Source of the DNA: JBBQVS01 sp963792705
Lineage (GTDB): Bacteria; Chloroflexota; Ktedonobacteria; Ktedonobacterales; Ktedonobacteraceae
Length of the DNA: 64,000 bases
Assembly: GCA_963792705.1 (NCBI GenBank)
Contig: CAWBXD010000013.1
Location: forward strand, 62,001-126,000
Direction: 5' to 3'
Part shown: in pieces, positions 55,394 through 64,000 of the stretch
How positions within the stretch are numbered: the stretch's first letter is position 1
How the letters are laid out: each line of letters opens with the position of its first letter
Notes under the pieces: generated by a model
What the model was told of the DNA's origin: nothing
Database searches by the model: none
The model's input: the letters and a program-made list of their open reading frames with translations, nothing else
Made by a program: the position numbers and the translations under genes

Positions 55394-55436
55394 CTATGAG
55401 GGTCTCCCCTATACGTAGGGGGAGGCTCATGAATAC
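55394..55436 (-). terminator. hairpin after the HAMP-like membrane protein gene
   Basis: TCCCCTA-TACG-TAGGGGGA forms the core, extended by ATGAG/CTCAT outer pairs. It lies just past the stop at 55447 on the minus strand. Confidence 0.6.
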
Positions 55437-55446
55437 TTGAATTATT

Positions 55447-56610
55447 TCACTCGGTTGTCACCGTTGCACCTCTATTGGAATTCGTCTGATCTTTCTGTAA
55501 GCGTGGAGTAGCTACCACGTGCTCACGCTGAATAGAGGGCTTTTGAGCGGTTGCATTATATTGCTGCACAATCGCATCAATCGCGGTTCCTGTTGAACGC
55601 CAAGAGATAACGCCTCCCCTCGCCCGTTCTCGTGCCTGGAAAAATTGTGATACAGCCTCGTTTGTTTGCTGTAGCTTGTAAGAGTCCTGGCGAAAGCGTT
55701 GCATACGTAAAAGGAGATTGTTGAGTGCCCCAGCAATTTGCCAAAGAACATTGTCTGACGTGAGGGGAACACGCACGGTAAAATCGCCGTTCGCCACGCG
55801 TGTATGCACATCAACAATCTGTTGAATTGAAGTATCGAGTTTCCGTTTCTGCTCGATCTCAGCACTTGCCTGCTCGTTGAGTGTACGTTCAAGGTTCGCA
55901 ATTACTGTGGCACGATTAGCGCGTGCTATCGCTTGTGTTGCACTATTTACCCAAAGATAGGTCACTACCGCAACAAGTACCTGTACGACAATGGGACGTA
56001 GCATGGCATCAATAAACGCAGGAGTACGAAGTAGAGCCTTTAGCTCAGCATCTTGTGGTAAGAGACCAAACTTTAAAGTGCTTATAATGAACAGCACATG
56101 TATGAATGCATTGATGAAGACAGCTTTCGGAGGTAGCAAAGATACAGCAAGCAGTTCTGGCATAATAAAAATATCGAAGAATGGGAGTAGGAATACAGTG
56201 AGACTTGGATACGTCAAAAAATTGAGGGCAACACCAACATCAAGCATAACAACCGCGAGTATGCCTGCAATGAGAACATGGCCTCGACGGTTCAACAGAA
56301 TCGCACCTGAAAGCACAACCAACGTTGTGCCTATACTTGGAATCAACGTATGGTTCACAAACACGCCAGCGGTAAGCATAACGATTGTGAGGACAACCAT
56401 CAAAATAAGCAAAATGGTACTGATTAGTTTCCCACGGCGATAAGCTTCACGCTCTTTTAGGCTGGCCGTCGTTGCTGGTACTGGTGGAGCTGCGATACTA
56501 TACCACCACTTCCAAAATTTGGAACGGCCTTTTTCCATCGGGTTATTTTCAATAAGCTCTATTGTTGAAGGAGCATTATCGTTTTCGGGTTCTGGGGTTA
56601 CTCTATTCAT
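55447..56610 (-). CDS. multi-TM membrane protein with HAMP-like region
   Basis: I start at ATG 56610 (MNRVTPEPENDNAPSTIELI) with GAGGAA upstream. The 387-residue protein has a polar N-terminus, about six membrane helices at residues 60-235, a helical linker (ANLERTLNEQASAEIEQKRK), a HAMP-like segment (DVHTRVANGDFTVRVPLTSD, about 268-320), and a disordered tail. There is no kinase, cyclase or methyl-accepting domain. It starts 36 bases after the upstream PATAN-like gene ends, so the pair is probably co-transcribed and may form a receptor complex. Confidence 0.6.
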   Translation of the reverse strand: MNRVTPEPENDNAPSTIELIENNPMEKGRSKFWKWWYSIAAPPVPATTASLKEREAYRRGKLISTILLILMVVLTIVMLTAGVFVNHTLIPSIGTTLVVLSGAILLNRRGHVLIAGILAVVMLDVGVALNFLTYPSLTVFLLPFFDIFIMPELLAVSLLPPKAVFINAFIHVLFIISTLKFGLLPQDAELKALLRTPAFIDAMLRPIVVQVLVAVVTYLWVNSATQAIARANRATVIANLERTLNEQASAEIEQKRKLDTSIQQIVDVHTRVANGDFTVRVPLTSDNVLWQIAGALNNLLLRMQRFRQDSYKLQQTNEAVSQFFQARERARGGVISWRSTGTAIDAIVQQYNATAQKPSIQREHVVATPRLQKDQTNSNRGATVTTE

Positions 56611-56646
56611 ACAAAATTCCTCTTCCACTTTTTTTCTACGAACGGT

Positions 56647-57219
56647 TTATGTGAGCAATAAGCTACTTCGTCGGCTCTCAGAGAGAAACCGTACTACATC
56701 GTGTTTCAATAGGAAGGAGAGTATCTCTCCAATAGCCTCAACAGACCTGCCTAGAACGGCCGCAATGTCCTCTATCGTTCTGCGACCATCAGCCATGTTG
56801 TAGACGGAGCGATACACGCGATGCATGCTTCCCCACGTCATAAATTCTTCTACGCTTACAACGCGAACACGAACGGGAAATGACGTAGTAGAGAATGCAT
56901 TATCTTGTGAACTAGATGCTGGTGCTGGTGGAGAAGACGCAGGGGGTAAAGGTTTACTGATATTTTGCGCCGTATAGACCCACTCGAGCGTTCCTAGCTT
57001 TTGTAGGTATTCAAAAGCTTTTTTGTCTGTCAGAACGCTATTTTCGTCAACCACAATTATGCAAGAAGATATATCGACATTTCCATTATAGAGTGACAGA
57101 TACGCACAACCCAATTTTCTCGAACTTGGTATTCGTACTTCAGCAAACAACTTGCCTGTTTGCTTCTGCCGCGACAAAATATGAAGAAGTGTCGTTAAGT
57201 CCAGTGGATATGATTGCAT
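56647..57219 (-). CDS. DUF4388 (PATAN)-like regulatory protein
   Basis: The 190-residue protein begins MQSYPLDLTTLLHILSRQKQ, then TGKLFAEVRI and AYLSLYNGNVDISSCIIVVD: the pattern of DUF4388/PATAN modules that mediate interactions in signalling. A Pro/Ala/Ser linker (about 92-108) leads to a winged-helix-like C-terminus (MADGRRTIEDIAAVLGRSVE, AIGEILSFLLKHDVVRFL). It is the first of two co-oriented genes, with the HAMP-like membrane protein following. The DUF4388 call is by resemblance; DNA binding is not shown. Confidence 0.6.
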   Translation of the reverse strand: MQSYPLDLTTLLHILSRQKQTGKLFAEVRIPSSRKLGCAYLSLYNGNVDISSCIIVVDENSVLTDKKAFEYLQKLGTLEWVYTAQNISKPLPPASSPPAPASSSQDNAFSTTSFPVRVRVVSVEEFMTWGSMHRVYRSVYNMADGRRTIEDIAAVLGRSVEAIGEILSFLLKHDVVRFLSESRRSSLLLT

Positions 57220-57387
57220 GTTAAAAGTCCATTCCCTCTCCCCATCTACATAATCATCATCTACTATACGTATTATTGTCCTTCTGCAAGTACATCAGCA
57301 CTTGCGCTATATAACAGTAACAACTGTTATGTCTACATGTCAAGGAGTACTCCAAAAGATAGCCCTTTATTAGTAGAAATGCGTAGT

Positions 57388-57459
57388 ATTTTTATAAAAA
57401 AGAGTGCATTGGCAAGGGGAACGCGTTCCCCTTGCCAATGCACTCTTTTTTATAAAAAT
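57388..57459 (-). terminator. terminator, 72-bp perfect palindrome
   Basis: The sequence 57388-57459 is an exact palindrome (centre GGAACGCGTTCC) starting six bases beyond the S9 peptidase stop. Its A/T-rich outer ends give a U-tract. Confidence 0.92.
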
Positions 57460-57464
57460 CTTTC

Positions 57465-59393
57465 CTACATGTTTTCTATCGTAACAGGCTCTACCTTGTC
57501 GGCAAGCTCAAAGCCGAGCACTTTTGAGTAGAAGTATAGTTCGGCTTCGAGAGCGCGTTGAATATTTTCGGCACGACGGAAGCCGTGTCCCTCTCCTTCA
57601 AACAGGATGTAAGCAACTGGGACTTTTTTTGCGCGTAGGGCAGCTACCATACTTTCGGCTTGATTGGGCGTCACAACCTTGTCTTCTGAGCCTTGAAAGA
57701 AGATAACTGGGACAGAGAGTTGGTCTACATAGTAGAGGGGTGAACGCTGGTGATAAAGTTCACGACCTTCCGGGTAGGGACCGATAAGCGTACTATCGTA
57801 GCGCGATTTAAATTTATGTCCGTCAGCTAGTAACGACTCAATATCACCTATGCCATAATGACTGGCACCAACCTTAAATGTGTCATGGAAGGTAAGAGCA
57901 CATAGAGTTGTGTATCCACCCGCGCTACCTCCTGTAATGGCAAGCCTGTTACCATCGACATCACCACGCTTAACAAGATATTTCGCGCCATTGATGCAAT
58001 CATCTACATCGACAACGCCCCATTGCCCATTGAGTCGTTCACGATATGGGCGTCCATAACCAGTACTGCCACCGTAGTTTACATCAAGTACGGCAAACCC
58101 TCGGCTCGTCCAGAACTGGGTTTCTATATTGAAGGCACTTGTTGTCGCGCTTGTTGGACCGCCATGACTCATAACAAGCAGAGGTGGCAATTCATCGGCA
58201 GGGGCAGCAAAGTCGGGATTGCGTGGTGGATAGAAAAAAGCATGCGCCGTTTTTTCGTGTTCGGTCGGAAACTCGATAGCATGTGGCATTGAGAAGTACG
58301 CGGAATCAAGTGCAAGTGTACTAGAACTTCGTAGTACCTCCGTCTGTGAGGTTGCGAGGTCGAGTTGTACTACTAATTTTGGCATATCAGGTGCAGCACC
58401 AAAGAATACAACATGAGTACTGGTAACACGCACGCTATCAACAAATGTATAAGGCAAATGATATGGGGTAAGCACTCCTGTTGTTGTATCGAGGCTGGCA
58501 AGATGATCATTGCCATTCTGTCCATAGCGGCAAATGATACGCTCGGACGAGGCAAAACCGTATGTGGACATGCCAAAGACCCATTGCGGCATGCCAAATT
58601 CTGCTGCTTGGGGGCAGAGTGCTTGATAGGCTCCATCGTGTAAACGATACAGATTCCACCAGCCGCTACGGTCCGAGACGAAGTGCAAGATACCATCAGG
58701 CGACCACGCAGGTTGAAAGATAGATTCATGCGAACTCCCTGCTACTCGTCTGCCACTGACAACCTGCCCATCGACGATATCGCCAATCCATAGCTCAGTC
58801 CCATCCCAAGGCATGTTTGGATGTTTCCAGGTAAGCCATGCCAACTGCGCCTCGTCGGGACTTAGGCGCGGTGTAGAGTAAAAATCATTGCCAGCTACAA
58901 GCTCTTCTATGTGTCCACTACCATCAAGTGCGATACTTACCAGAGTATTCACAGCTTCATGTGTAGCATCGGAATGATCTTCACGTACACAGATGAGGCG
59001 GTTACGACGCTGATCGACAACATAGTCGGCATAACGCGTCTTTGCTTCTGGTGTGATAGCTTTAGGAGTAGTGCCAGGGGTCATATGATATACGCGTTGA
59101 TCGGCGAAATTTGAGAAATAGACAGTCCCATTGCTTACAACATAATCGCCACCACCATATTCATGAACGCTGGTACGTGCATTGAAAGAGGGAGGAGTGA
59201 TGTCAGCAATTGTACCATCAGCGGCACGACGCACAATAACATTGCGTCCACCTTCGGACGCACGACCCTCAATCCAATAGGTATCATGTCCATCAATTGC
59301 GGTCATACCTAGCCGAATTGCTGACGATGTAATCAGGTTGGGTGTGATCGGCGATTTCCAGGACCCATAGGGTGCGCTATGCTGTGTGGTCAT
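57465..59393 (-). CDS. S9-family (prolyl oligopeptidase-like) peptidase
   Basis: The 642-residue protein has an N-terminal beta-propeller (about 20-380; IFQPAWSPDGILHFVSDRSG is a typical blade) and a C-terminal alpha/beta-hydrolase. The catalytic Ser is in ITGGSAGGYTTLCAL, the Asp in FQGSEDKVVTPNQAE and the His in FEGEGHGFRRAENI. VNYGGSTGYGRPYRERLNGQ is characteristic of acylaminoacyl-peptidase-like members. There is no signal peptide, so it should act on short peptides in the cytoplasm. It is a single gene with its own long hairpin terminator. Confidence 0.93.
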   Translation of the reverse strand: MTTQHSAPYGSWKSPITPNLITSSAIRLGMTAIDGHDTYWIEGRASEGGRNVIVRRAADGTIADITPPSFNARTSVHEYGGGDYVVSNGTVYFSNFADQRVYHMTPGTTPKAITPEAKTRYADYVVDQRRNRLICVREDHSDATHEAVNTLVSIALDGSGHIEELVAGNDFYSTPRLSPDEAQLAWLTWKHPNMPWDGTELWIGDIVDGQVVSGRRVAGSSHESIFQPAWSPDGILHFVSDRSGWWNLYRLHDGAYQALCPQAAEFGMPQWVFGMSTYGFASSERIICRYGQNGNDHLASLDTTTGVLTPYHLPYTFVDSVRVTSTHVVFFGAAPDMPKLVVQLDLATSQTEVLRSSSTLALDSAYFSMPHAIEFPTEHEKTAHAFFYPPRNPDFAAPADELPPLLVMSHGGPTSATTSAFNIETQFWTSRGFAVLDVNYGGSTGYGRPYRERLNGQWGVVDVDDCINGAKYLVKRGDVDGNRLAITGGSAGGYTTLCALTFHDTFKVGASHYGIGDIESLLADGHKFKSRYDSTLIGPYPEGRELYHQRSPLYYVDQLSVPVIFFQGSEDKVVTPNQAESMVAALRAKKVPVAYILFEGEGHGFRRAENIQRALEAELYFYSKVLGFELADKVEPVTIENM

Positions 59394-59483
59394 ATTACGT
59401 CATCTTTCTTTTTCATTCCCCGAATGCGGCTTGGGGATGCCTTCCAACAGTAGGATTTTTGGGAAGAAGCGAAGGGAGGTCTG

Positions 59484-59634
59484 GTAGGGACCACATTTAT
59501 GGCGTCCTCTGCACGAGCGAAGCAATGTGCAGTCCTCATCAGGTACCAGTAACTCGTCCAATGTGCAGTCCTCATCAGGTACCAGTAACTCGCCCAATAA
59601 ATTGGGCGACGGACGCCATCAATGTGGTCCCTAC
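59484..59634. repeat. palindromic repeat, copy 9 (151 bp), inverted centre
   Basis: The arms match the long class, but the central segment runs in the opposite orientation: CTGCACGAGCGAAGCAATGT is on the left, CCCAATAAATTGGGCGAC on the right. Within it a 37-base unit (AATGTGCAGTCCTCATC...) is duplicated in tandem. The right flank ACCATCACATCAAGGTTAGC is on the same side as in copies 3-5. It fills the gap between nuoN and the S9 gene. Confidence 0.9.
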
Positions 59635-59704
59635 AAAAACCATCACATCAAGGTTAGCAGATCACAACAAGCATTTCGTCATGCCTTCCCAAGAACAATT
59701 GTCA

Positions 59705-61519
59705 CTATCTAATCATCATATTTGCCGCTTGCTGTGCAAGATCAATCAACCAGAAGGGCAATATCGTGCCCATTGCGAGTGTTCCGATAGTGGCAATACC
59801 GATGCCTGTCCATGTAACCCAGCTAAGACCACCTGTAGCCTCTTGCTCAGTTGTTGCCTCGACAACGGGTGACGCAACCTTTGGTAGGGTGGCGGTTGGT
59901 GTCTTCACTGCAACGGCAGATGAAGATGTTGCGAGTCTGCCTGTCGAACCCGTTGTCGCTACCTTTGCAGGAACGACACGCGGCGTGGCTGGAACTCGTG
60001 GTGTTGCTGGAATTGTAGTTGATACTGTTGTCGCGGGAGCATTACCTAAACCCAACACTTGCGCCAACGCGCTATCGCCTTCCATGAACATGGCGGCGAT
60101 GATGCGTAGGTAGTAGTACATGCCGAGAATGCTGGCGAGTACGCCGATGATAAGCAATTCGGGATGCCCACTATTGAGTGCGGCATAGAAGATGTAGTAT
60201 TTACCAGCGAAACCAGCCATTGGTGGAAAGCCAGCCAGACCCAGCAGGAAGAAAGCGAGCAGACCTGCCATGACAGGACGACGATACCAGAGGCCGCGCA
60301 AGTCCTGTATATCGTTACCTGAATTGTCGGCGCGCTCTAGTAACGAAGCAATGCCGAACGCACCCATATTCAGGAACGTATAGCAGAGCAGGTAGAAGAG
60401 AATGGACGAGAGCGCGGTGGTTCGAGCATCAGGGAAACGGTTTCCAATAACAACCGCTGAAGACGCCACAATACCAATCAAGAGATAGCCAGCGTGGGCA
60501 ATACTAGAATATGCCAATAGCCGCTTGAGGTTGCTTTGTACCAATGCAAGCACATTACCACCGATAATAGTCAGGATAGTGATGGTCTCGATGATGGGCA
60601 ACCAGTCGTTGTGTACGTTATAGAGCACAACACCGAAGACACGAGCGAACGCGATAATTGCCGCGGCTTTTGTAGCAACGGACATAAACGCGGTAACGGG
60701 TGCTGGCGCGCCTTCATACACATCAGGTGTCCACGCCTGAAAGGGAATTGCCGAAACCTTAAAGGCAAAACCGACGGCAAGTAGACCCATGCCGACAAGC
60801 AACATTGCATGAGTTGGAAATGATGAGGCATGTCCAGTGAGAAAGCTTTGAATACCTGCAAACGATGTGCTGCCTGTTGCACCATAGGTCAAAGCGATAC
60901 CGTAGAGCAGGAAGGCCGAGGCGAACGAGCTAAGCAAGAAATATTTCATGCCCGACTCTTGCGAACTCTTGCGCCTCGCGACAAACCCACACAGGATATA
61001 GAGCGCAAGCGAAAGCATCTCTATACCGATGAATACAGTTAAGAAGCTTGCCGCGGCTGTCAACAACATCATACCGATGGTTGCCAACATCAGCAGAGCG
61101 TAGTATTCGCCCTGATGGACAAGTTTGAGCCGCTTGAGGTATGCAGGGGAGAACAGCACACCAAGCAGACTTGCGCTCAACACAATAATATAGCCATAGA
61201 GCGAACCCCAATCGGCACTAATCATGTTATTGAATGCATAGCGTGGAATGTACAAGGTTATATTTGTGCCGCTGGATGGCGGCACTGGTGCCGCCACAAA
61301 GAGTATGATGGTGGCGGCAAAGGCTCCCAGGATACCGATAACGCTGATAGCAGGCAATACGGTAAAATTGGACGAGCCGCTATGTCTATCGTTTGGACCG
61401 CTCCCCGTTTGTGGTAAGAACAGGTCCACCATCATAATGAGGAGTGTGATACCAGCCAGGACCAGTTCGGGCGTGATACGCGCCCAGTCCAAAGCGGTGA
61501 CTGAATAAGTAAACGTCAT
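59705..61519 (-). CDS. nuoN: NADH-quinone oxidoreductase subunit N, with long C-terminal insertion
   Basis: NuoN is one of the three antiporter-like proton-pumping subunits of Complex I. The 604-residue protein has about 14 membrane helices, with FKVSAIPFQAWTPDVYEGAP and the conserved Lys in VATKAAAIIAF. It is about 100 residues longer than usual. A low-complexity Ala/Thr/Pro/Val stretch (about 475-570; includes ATPRVPATPRVVPAKVATTG) separates the last helix (GLSWVTWTGIGIATIGTLAM) from the rest. It follows nuoM by 10 bases. Confidence 0.95.
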   Translation of the reverse strand: MTFTYSVTALDWARITPELVLAGITLLIMMVDLFLPQTGSGPNDRHSGSSNFTVLPAISVIGILGAFAATIILFVAAPVPPSSGTNITLYIPRYAFNNMISADWGSLYGYIIVLSASLLGVLFSPAYLKRLKLVHQGEYYALLMLATIGMMLLTAAASFLTVFIGIEMLSLALYILCGFVARRKSSQESGMKYFLLSSFASAFLLYGIALTYGATGSTSFAGIQSFLTGHASSFPTHAMLLVGMGLLAVGFAFKVSAIPFQAWTPDVYEGAPAPVTAFMSVATKAAAIIAFARVFGVVLYNVHNDWLPIIETITILTIIGGNVLALVQSNLKRLLAYSSIAHAGYLLIGIVASSAVVIGNRFPDARTTALSSILFYLLCYTFLNMGAFGIASLLERADNSGNDIQDLRGLWYRRPVMAGLLAFFLLGLAGFPPMAGFAGKYYIFYAALNSGHPELLIIGVLASILGMYYYLRIIAAMFMEGDSALAQVLGLGNAPATTVSTTIPATPRVPATPRVVPAKVATTGSTGRLATSSSAVAVKTPTATLPKVASPVVEATTEQEATGGLSWVTWTGIGIATIGTLAMGTILPFWLIDLAQQAANMMIR

Positions 61520-61529
61520 GATGAAACCT

Positions 61530-63053
61530 CTATCTTACAAACGCGTTACCAAGATTTTGTAGCGTACTAATCACCGATGGTTCCATGATTACAGTCAACG
61601 GCAAGGGTTGCAAGCCAATATAAAAGATTAAGAGTAAGAGTGGTGAAATTGACACAAACTCGCGTAGACTTATATCACCAAAAACACTCTTGCGCTTTAC
61701 CGCTACCGCCTCTGGGTTACGCGTTCCCTCCATCACCCCTTGAAAGAAGCGGATGAGATACCATGCAGCAGGCACAACAACGATGGTGCCAAGTGTCCCA
61801 AAGACAACATTGCTACGAAAAGCACCGAGAAACGCGAGAAACTCACCTGCGAAACTATTGAGTCCAGGCAAGCCAAGCGACGATAGGACTGCGATAAGCA
61901 TTACCGTCGCCAGTACTGGCACACGCGCCGCTATGCCACCAAAATCGCTGATGCGGCGTGTTCCCGCCCGTCGCTCGATAAATCCAGCGATCAGGAAGAG
62001 GGCGGCAGTAGTGATACCGTGGTTGACCATTTGCAGGACCGAACCCTCGGCTCCCTGAATATTAAAGGCAAACATGCCTAACATGACAACACCAAGGTGA
62101 CTGATACTCGAATAGCCTAACAAACGCTTCATATCCGTCTGTGTCAGAGCTAGCACCGCGCAATAAAGAATACCAATAACAGCTAATATGCTAAAAAGTG
62201 GTGCCAAGGTGTGTGCGGCTTGTGGGAAGAGCGGAATACAGAAGCGCAAGAAACCATACGCGCCAGTCTTCGACATCGCACCCGCCAGCATCGCGGTTAC
62301 TGGTGCAGGAGCTTCGGCATATGCATCAGGCAACCAGCTATGGAACGGAATGAAGGGAACTTTGACCGCGAATGCCGCCGCGAACGCCAGGAAGAGCCAT
62401 ATCTGTACGCCACTGTCCAGCTTTGTATTGAGCAGTGACGATAGCTCAAGCGTGTAGCCACCACCAGCCGCTAGCTGATGATAATAGCCAATGGCGATGA
62501 CGCCAGCCAGCATAATCAAACTACCAACCGAAGTGAAGATGACGAACTTGAACGCCGCATAAATACGACGTGGACCACCCCAACTGCCAACAAGGAAGTA
62601 AGCCGGAATGAGCATGAGTTCCCAGAAAATATAGAACAGAAACAGGTTTGTTGAGACAAACACACCAATGATGCCACACTCAAGCAGTAGCATAAAGGCC
62701 ATATAGTTCTTGACCTTCTGGTCGATGGTGAACGAGGCAAGAATACAGATGGGTGTCAGCAAAGCGGTCAGGACAATAAGCAAGACGCTGATACCATCGA
62801 CCCCTAGACTATAGTTGATGCCAAGCGACGAAATCCAGGGCAACTTTTCAGTAAACAGGAATGTGCCAGCAAAGGTGGCACTAGTATTTGATTGCGAATA
62901 GCCAAGCAGCATAATCAAGGCAAGCACCAGGTTTACGACTGCGATAGCCAATGCTGTCCAACGTATCGCACCAAGTTGATTTTTGGGCAAGAAGAGCAGT
63001 GCGATTCCTCCCACGAGCGGGAGAAAAGTAATTGTTGATAGTAATGGAAACAT
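61530..63053 (-). CDS. nuoM: NADH-quinone oxidoreductase subunit M
   Basis: NuoM is a proton-pumping membrane subunit of Complex I. The 507-residue protein starts MFPLLSTITFLPLVGGIALL and shows the key Glu in LLLECGIIGVFVSTNL, KVPFIPFHSWLPDAYAEAPA, a conserved Lys in GAMSKTGAYGFLRF, and LLGYSSISHLGVVMLGMFAF. It has about 14 helices, normal length. It begins five bases after nuoL's stop and is followed by nuoN, the standard L-M-N order. Confidence 0.97.
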   Translation of the reverse strand: MFPLLSTITFLPLVGGIALLFLPKNQLGAIRWTALAIAVVNLVLALIMLLGYSQSNTSATFAGTFLFTEKLPWISSLGINYSLGVDGISVLLIVLTALLTPICILASFTIDQKVKNYMAFMLLLECGIIGVFVSTNLFLFYIFWELMLIPAYFLVGSWGGPRRIYAAFKFVIFTSVGSLIMLAGVIAIGYYHQLAAGGGYTLELSSLLNTKLDSGVQIWLFLAFAAAFAVKVPFIPFHSWLPDAYAEAPAPVTAMLAGAMSKTGAYGFLRFCIPLFPQAAHTLAPLFSILAVIGILYCAVLALTQTDMKRLLGYSSISHLGVVMLGMFAFNIQGAEGSVLQMVNHGITTAALFLIAGFIERRAGTRRISDFGGIAARVPVLATVMLIAVLSSLGLPGLNSFAGEFLAFLGAFRSNVVFGTLGTIVVVPAAWYLIRFFQGVMEGTRNPEAVAVKRKSVFGDISLREFVSISPLLLLIFYIGLQPLPLTVIMEPSVISTLQNLGNAFVR

Positions 63054-63058
63054 GACCG

Positions 63059-64000
63059 CTACCCCCTCACCGCGAAGTATACAACTATCAGGACAGCACC
63101 CAGCATAATTGCCAGGGCATAGTTACGCATATAGCCCGTTTGTAAGCGGCGTAAGCCAGTACTCGTGCCTCGAAACAGAGACGCGAAGCCACGCGCTCCG
63201 CCGTCCAACGCGTTGCCTTCTAAGAAGCGCGTTGCCATGCGAGCGAACGCGAGAATGGGATTGATAAGCAGTAGCGTCAGACCTTCATCGACATAATACT
63301 TGTGGAACACAAGCTGGTAGAGTGAGTTCTTGTTTTCTTTATAGGCAAAGCCACGCCCGTACAGCGAATATGCAGCAAAGATACCAAGCACCGCGAGCGC
63401 GAGGCTCAGTGCTGTTGAGGTCCATTCAATGGCTAAGGATGGCTCAATTGCTGGAGCACTTGCTCCTAAGAAACCCGACAAAGGATGCCAGTTTGAGGCA
63501 CCAAAGATTGCCAGCGAACCGACAAAGCCACCAATAACGGAGAGGACCGCGAGAATGATTAAGGGTAGCGACATGAGTTGTGGAACTTCATGTACATCAC
63601 CGTAGCGCACATTGCCAGCGTGATGCCCACCCGTTTCGTCTTCCTCGTCGTCCTGCTGTGCTGCTGCTGTACCACCACGATAGGTACCGAAGAAGATACC
63701 GAAAAAGAGACGGAACATATAGAAAGCGGTGAGGCCGACCGTAAGCAGACCGATACCCCATAGAATGTAGAACCACGCACTGCCGGTAGCATTGGCATGC
63801 GCTAACATCGAGCCGAGTATCTCGTCCTTGCTCCAAAAGCCCGCGAAAGGGAAGATACCACTGATGGCAAGGGTTGCAATCAAAAACGTCCAGAACGTGA
63901 GAGGCAGCTTGCCACGTAACCCACCCATTTTACGCATGTCTTGCTCTCCGCCAAGCGCATGTATCACGGCACCTGCCCCCAGGAAAAGCAATGCCTTGAA
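63059..64000 (-). CDS. nuoL: NADH-quinone oxidoreductase subunit L, C-terminal part only
   Basis: The frame is open through the right edge, so the N-terminal half lies outside the window. The 313 visible residues start FKALLFLGAGAVIHALGGEQ, followed by MRKMGGLRGKLPLTFWTFLI, GIFPFAGFWSKDEILGSMLA and a C-terminal region with FHKYYVDEGLTLLLINPILA, the region carrying the lateral helix of NuoL. An acidic His-containing loop (DDEEDETGGHHAGN) interrupts the helices. It is the upstream gene of nuoL-M-N. Confidence 0.95.
   Translation of the reverse strand, partial: FKALLFLGAGAVIHALGGEQDMRKMGGLRGKLPLTFWTFLIATLAISGIFPFAGFWSKDEILGSMLAHANATGSAWFYILWGIGLLTVGLTAFYMFRLFFGIFFGTYRGGTAAAQQDDEEDETGGHHAGNVRYGDVHEVPQLMSLPLIILAVLSVIGGFVGSLAIFGASNWHPLSGFLGASAPAIEPSLAIEWTSTALSLALAVLGIFAAYSLYGRGFAYKENKNSLYQLVFHKYYVDEGLTLLLINPILAFARMATRFLEGNALDGGARGFASLFRGTSTGLRRLQTGYMRNYALAIMLGAVLIVVYFAVRG

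Noticed and set aside
60536..61417. Plus-strand frames opposite nuoN
   Set aside because: Antisense to a well-supported membrane protein; composition typical of shadows.

Overview
The window looks like chromosomal DNA of a Chloroflexota bacterium, most likely of the Ktedonobacteria type. This rests on gene content: several Ser/Thr kinases (one with a zinc ribbon and TPRs, one with a large extracellular region), a sedolisin protease, a membrane-anchored XRE regulator, RNase J, and nuoL-M-N. It is an inference without database searches. There is no phage, transposase, CRISPR array, tRNA or rRNA that I can see.

Layout. 1-3.2 kb is an accessory stretch with a partial HEAT-like gene, unknown membrane proteins and several decayed gene fragments. 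3.3-10.5 kb holds RNase J, a small membrane protein upstream of a NarL-type two-component system, a TSUP permease and a DHA2-type MFS exporter. 10.5-14.6 kb is a visibly AT-richer cassette: four small-to-medium unknown genes and a Cys/His-rich mini-protein on the minus strand, divergent from a transmembrane XRE protein. 14.6-17.7 kb carries a leaderless WYL regulator and small metabolic or repair proteins. 17.7-31.6 kb is mostly core: a zinc-ribbon/TPR kinase, rsmA, a class A PBP, an FtsK translocase interrupted by an intein in its P-loop, ridA, queA and ruvB. 31.7-37.9 kb is a cobalamin-related region: a B12 riboswitch ahead of a BtuF-like lipoprotein, and cobS/cobU with an HD phosphohydrolase, with a secreted sedolisin between them. 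38.2-47.4 kb is signalling and transport: a degenerate response regulator beside a pseudokinase, a heterodimeric ABC exporter, an ACT-domain protein, a Ser/Thr kinase and an HxlR regulator. 47.7-51.1 kb has an oxidoreductase and CIRCE-controlled groES/groEL. 51.2-59.4 kb has a double cupredoxin, a diguanylate cyclase, DinB, a two-gene membrane signalling pair and an S9 peptidase. 59.7-64 kb is the 3' end of the Complex I operon (nuoL partial, nuoM, nuoN).

Two kinds of intergenic structure recur. First, a family of palindromic repeats with GTAGGGACC/GGTCCCTAC ends (about 69, 105 or 147 bp, nine copies) sits in many intergenic gaps, and its centre occurs in both orientations. Second, many transcription units end in unusually long, often perfect, inverted repeats of 60-72 bp that differ in sequence from gene to gene and act as (often bidirectional) terminator candidates.

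The strongest novel-looking items are the FtsK P-loop intein, the invertible-looking repeat family, the pseudo-receiver/pseudokinase pair, and the AT-rich cassette at 10.5-14.3 kb.
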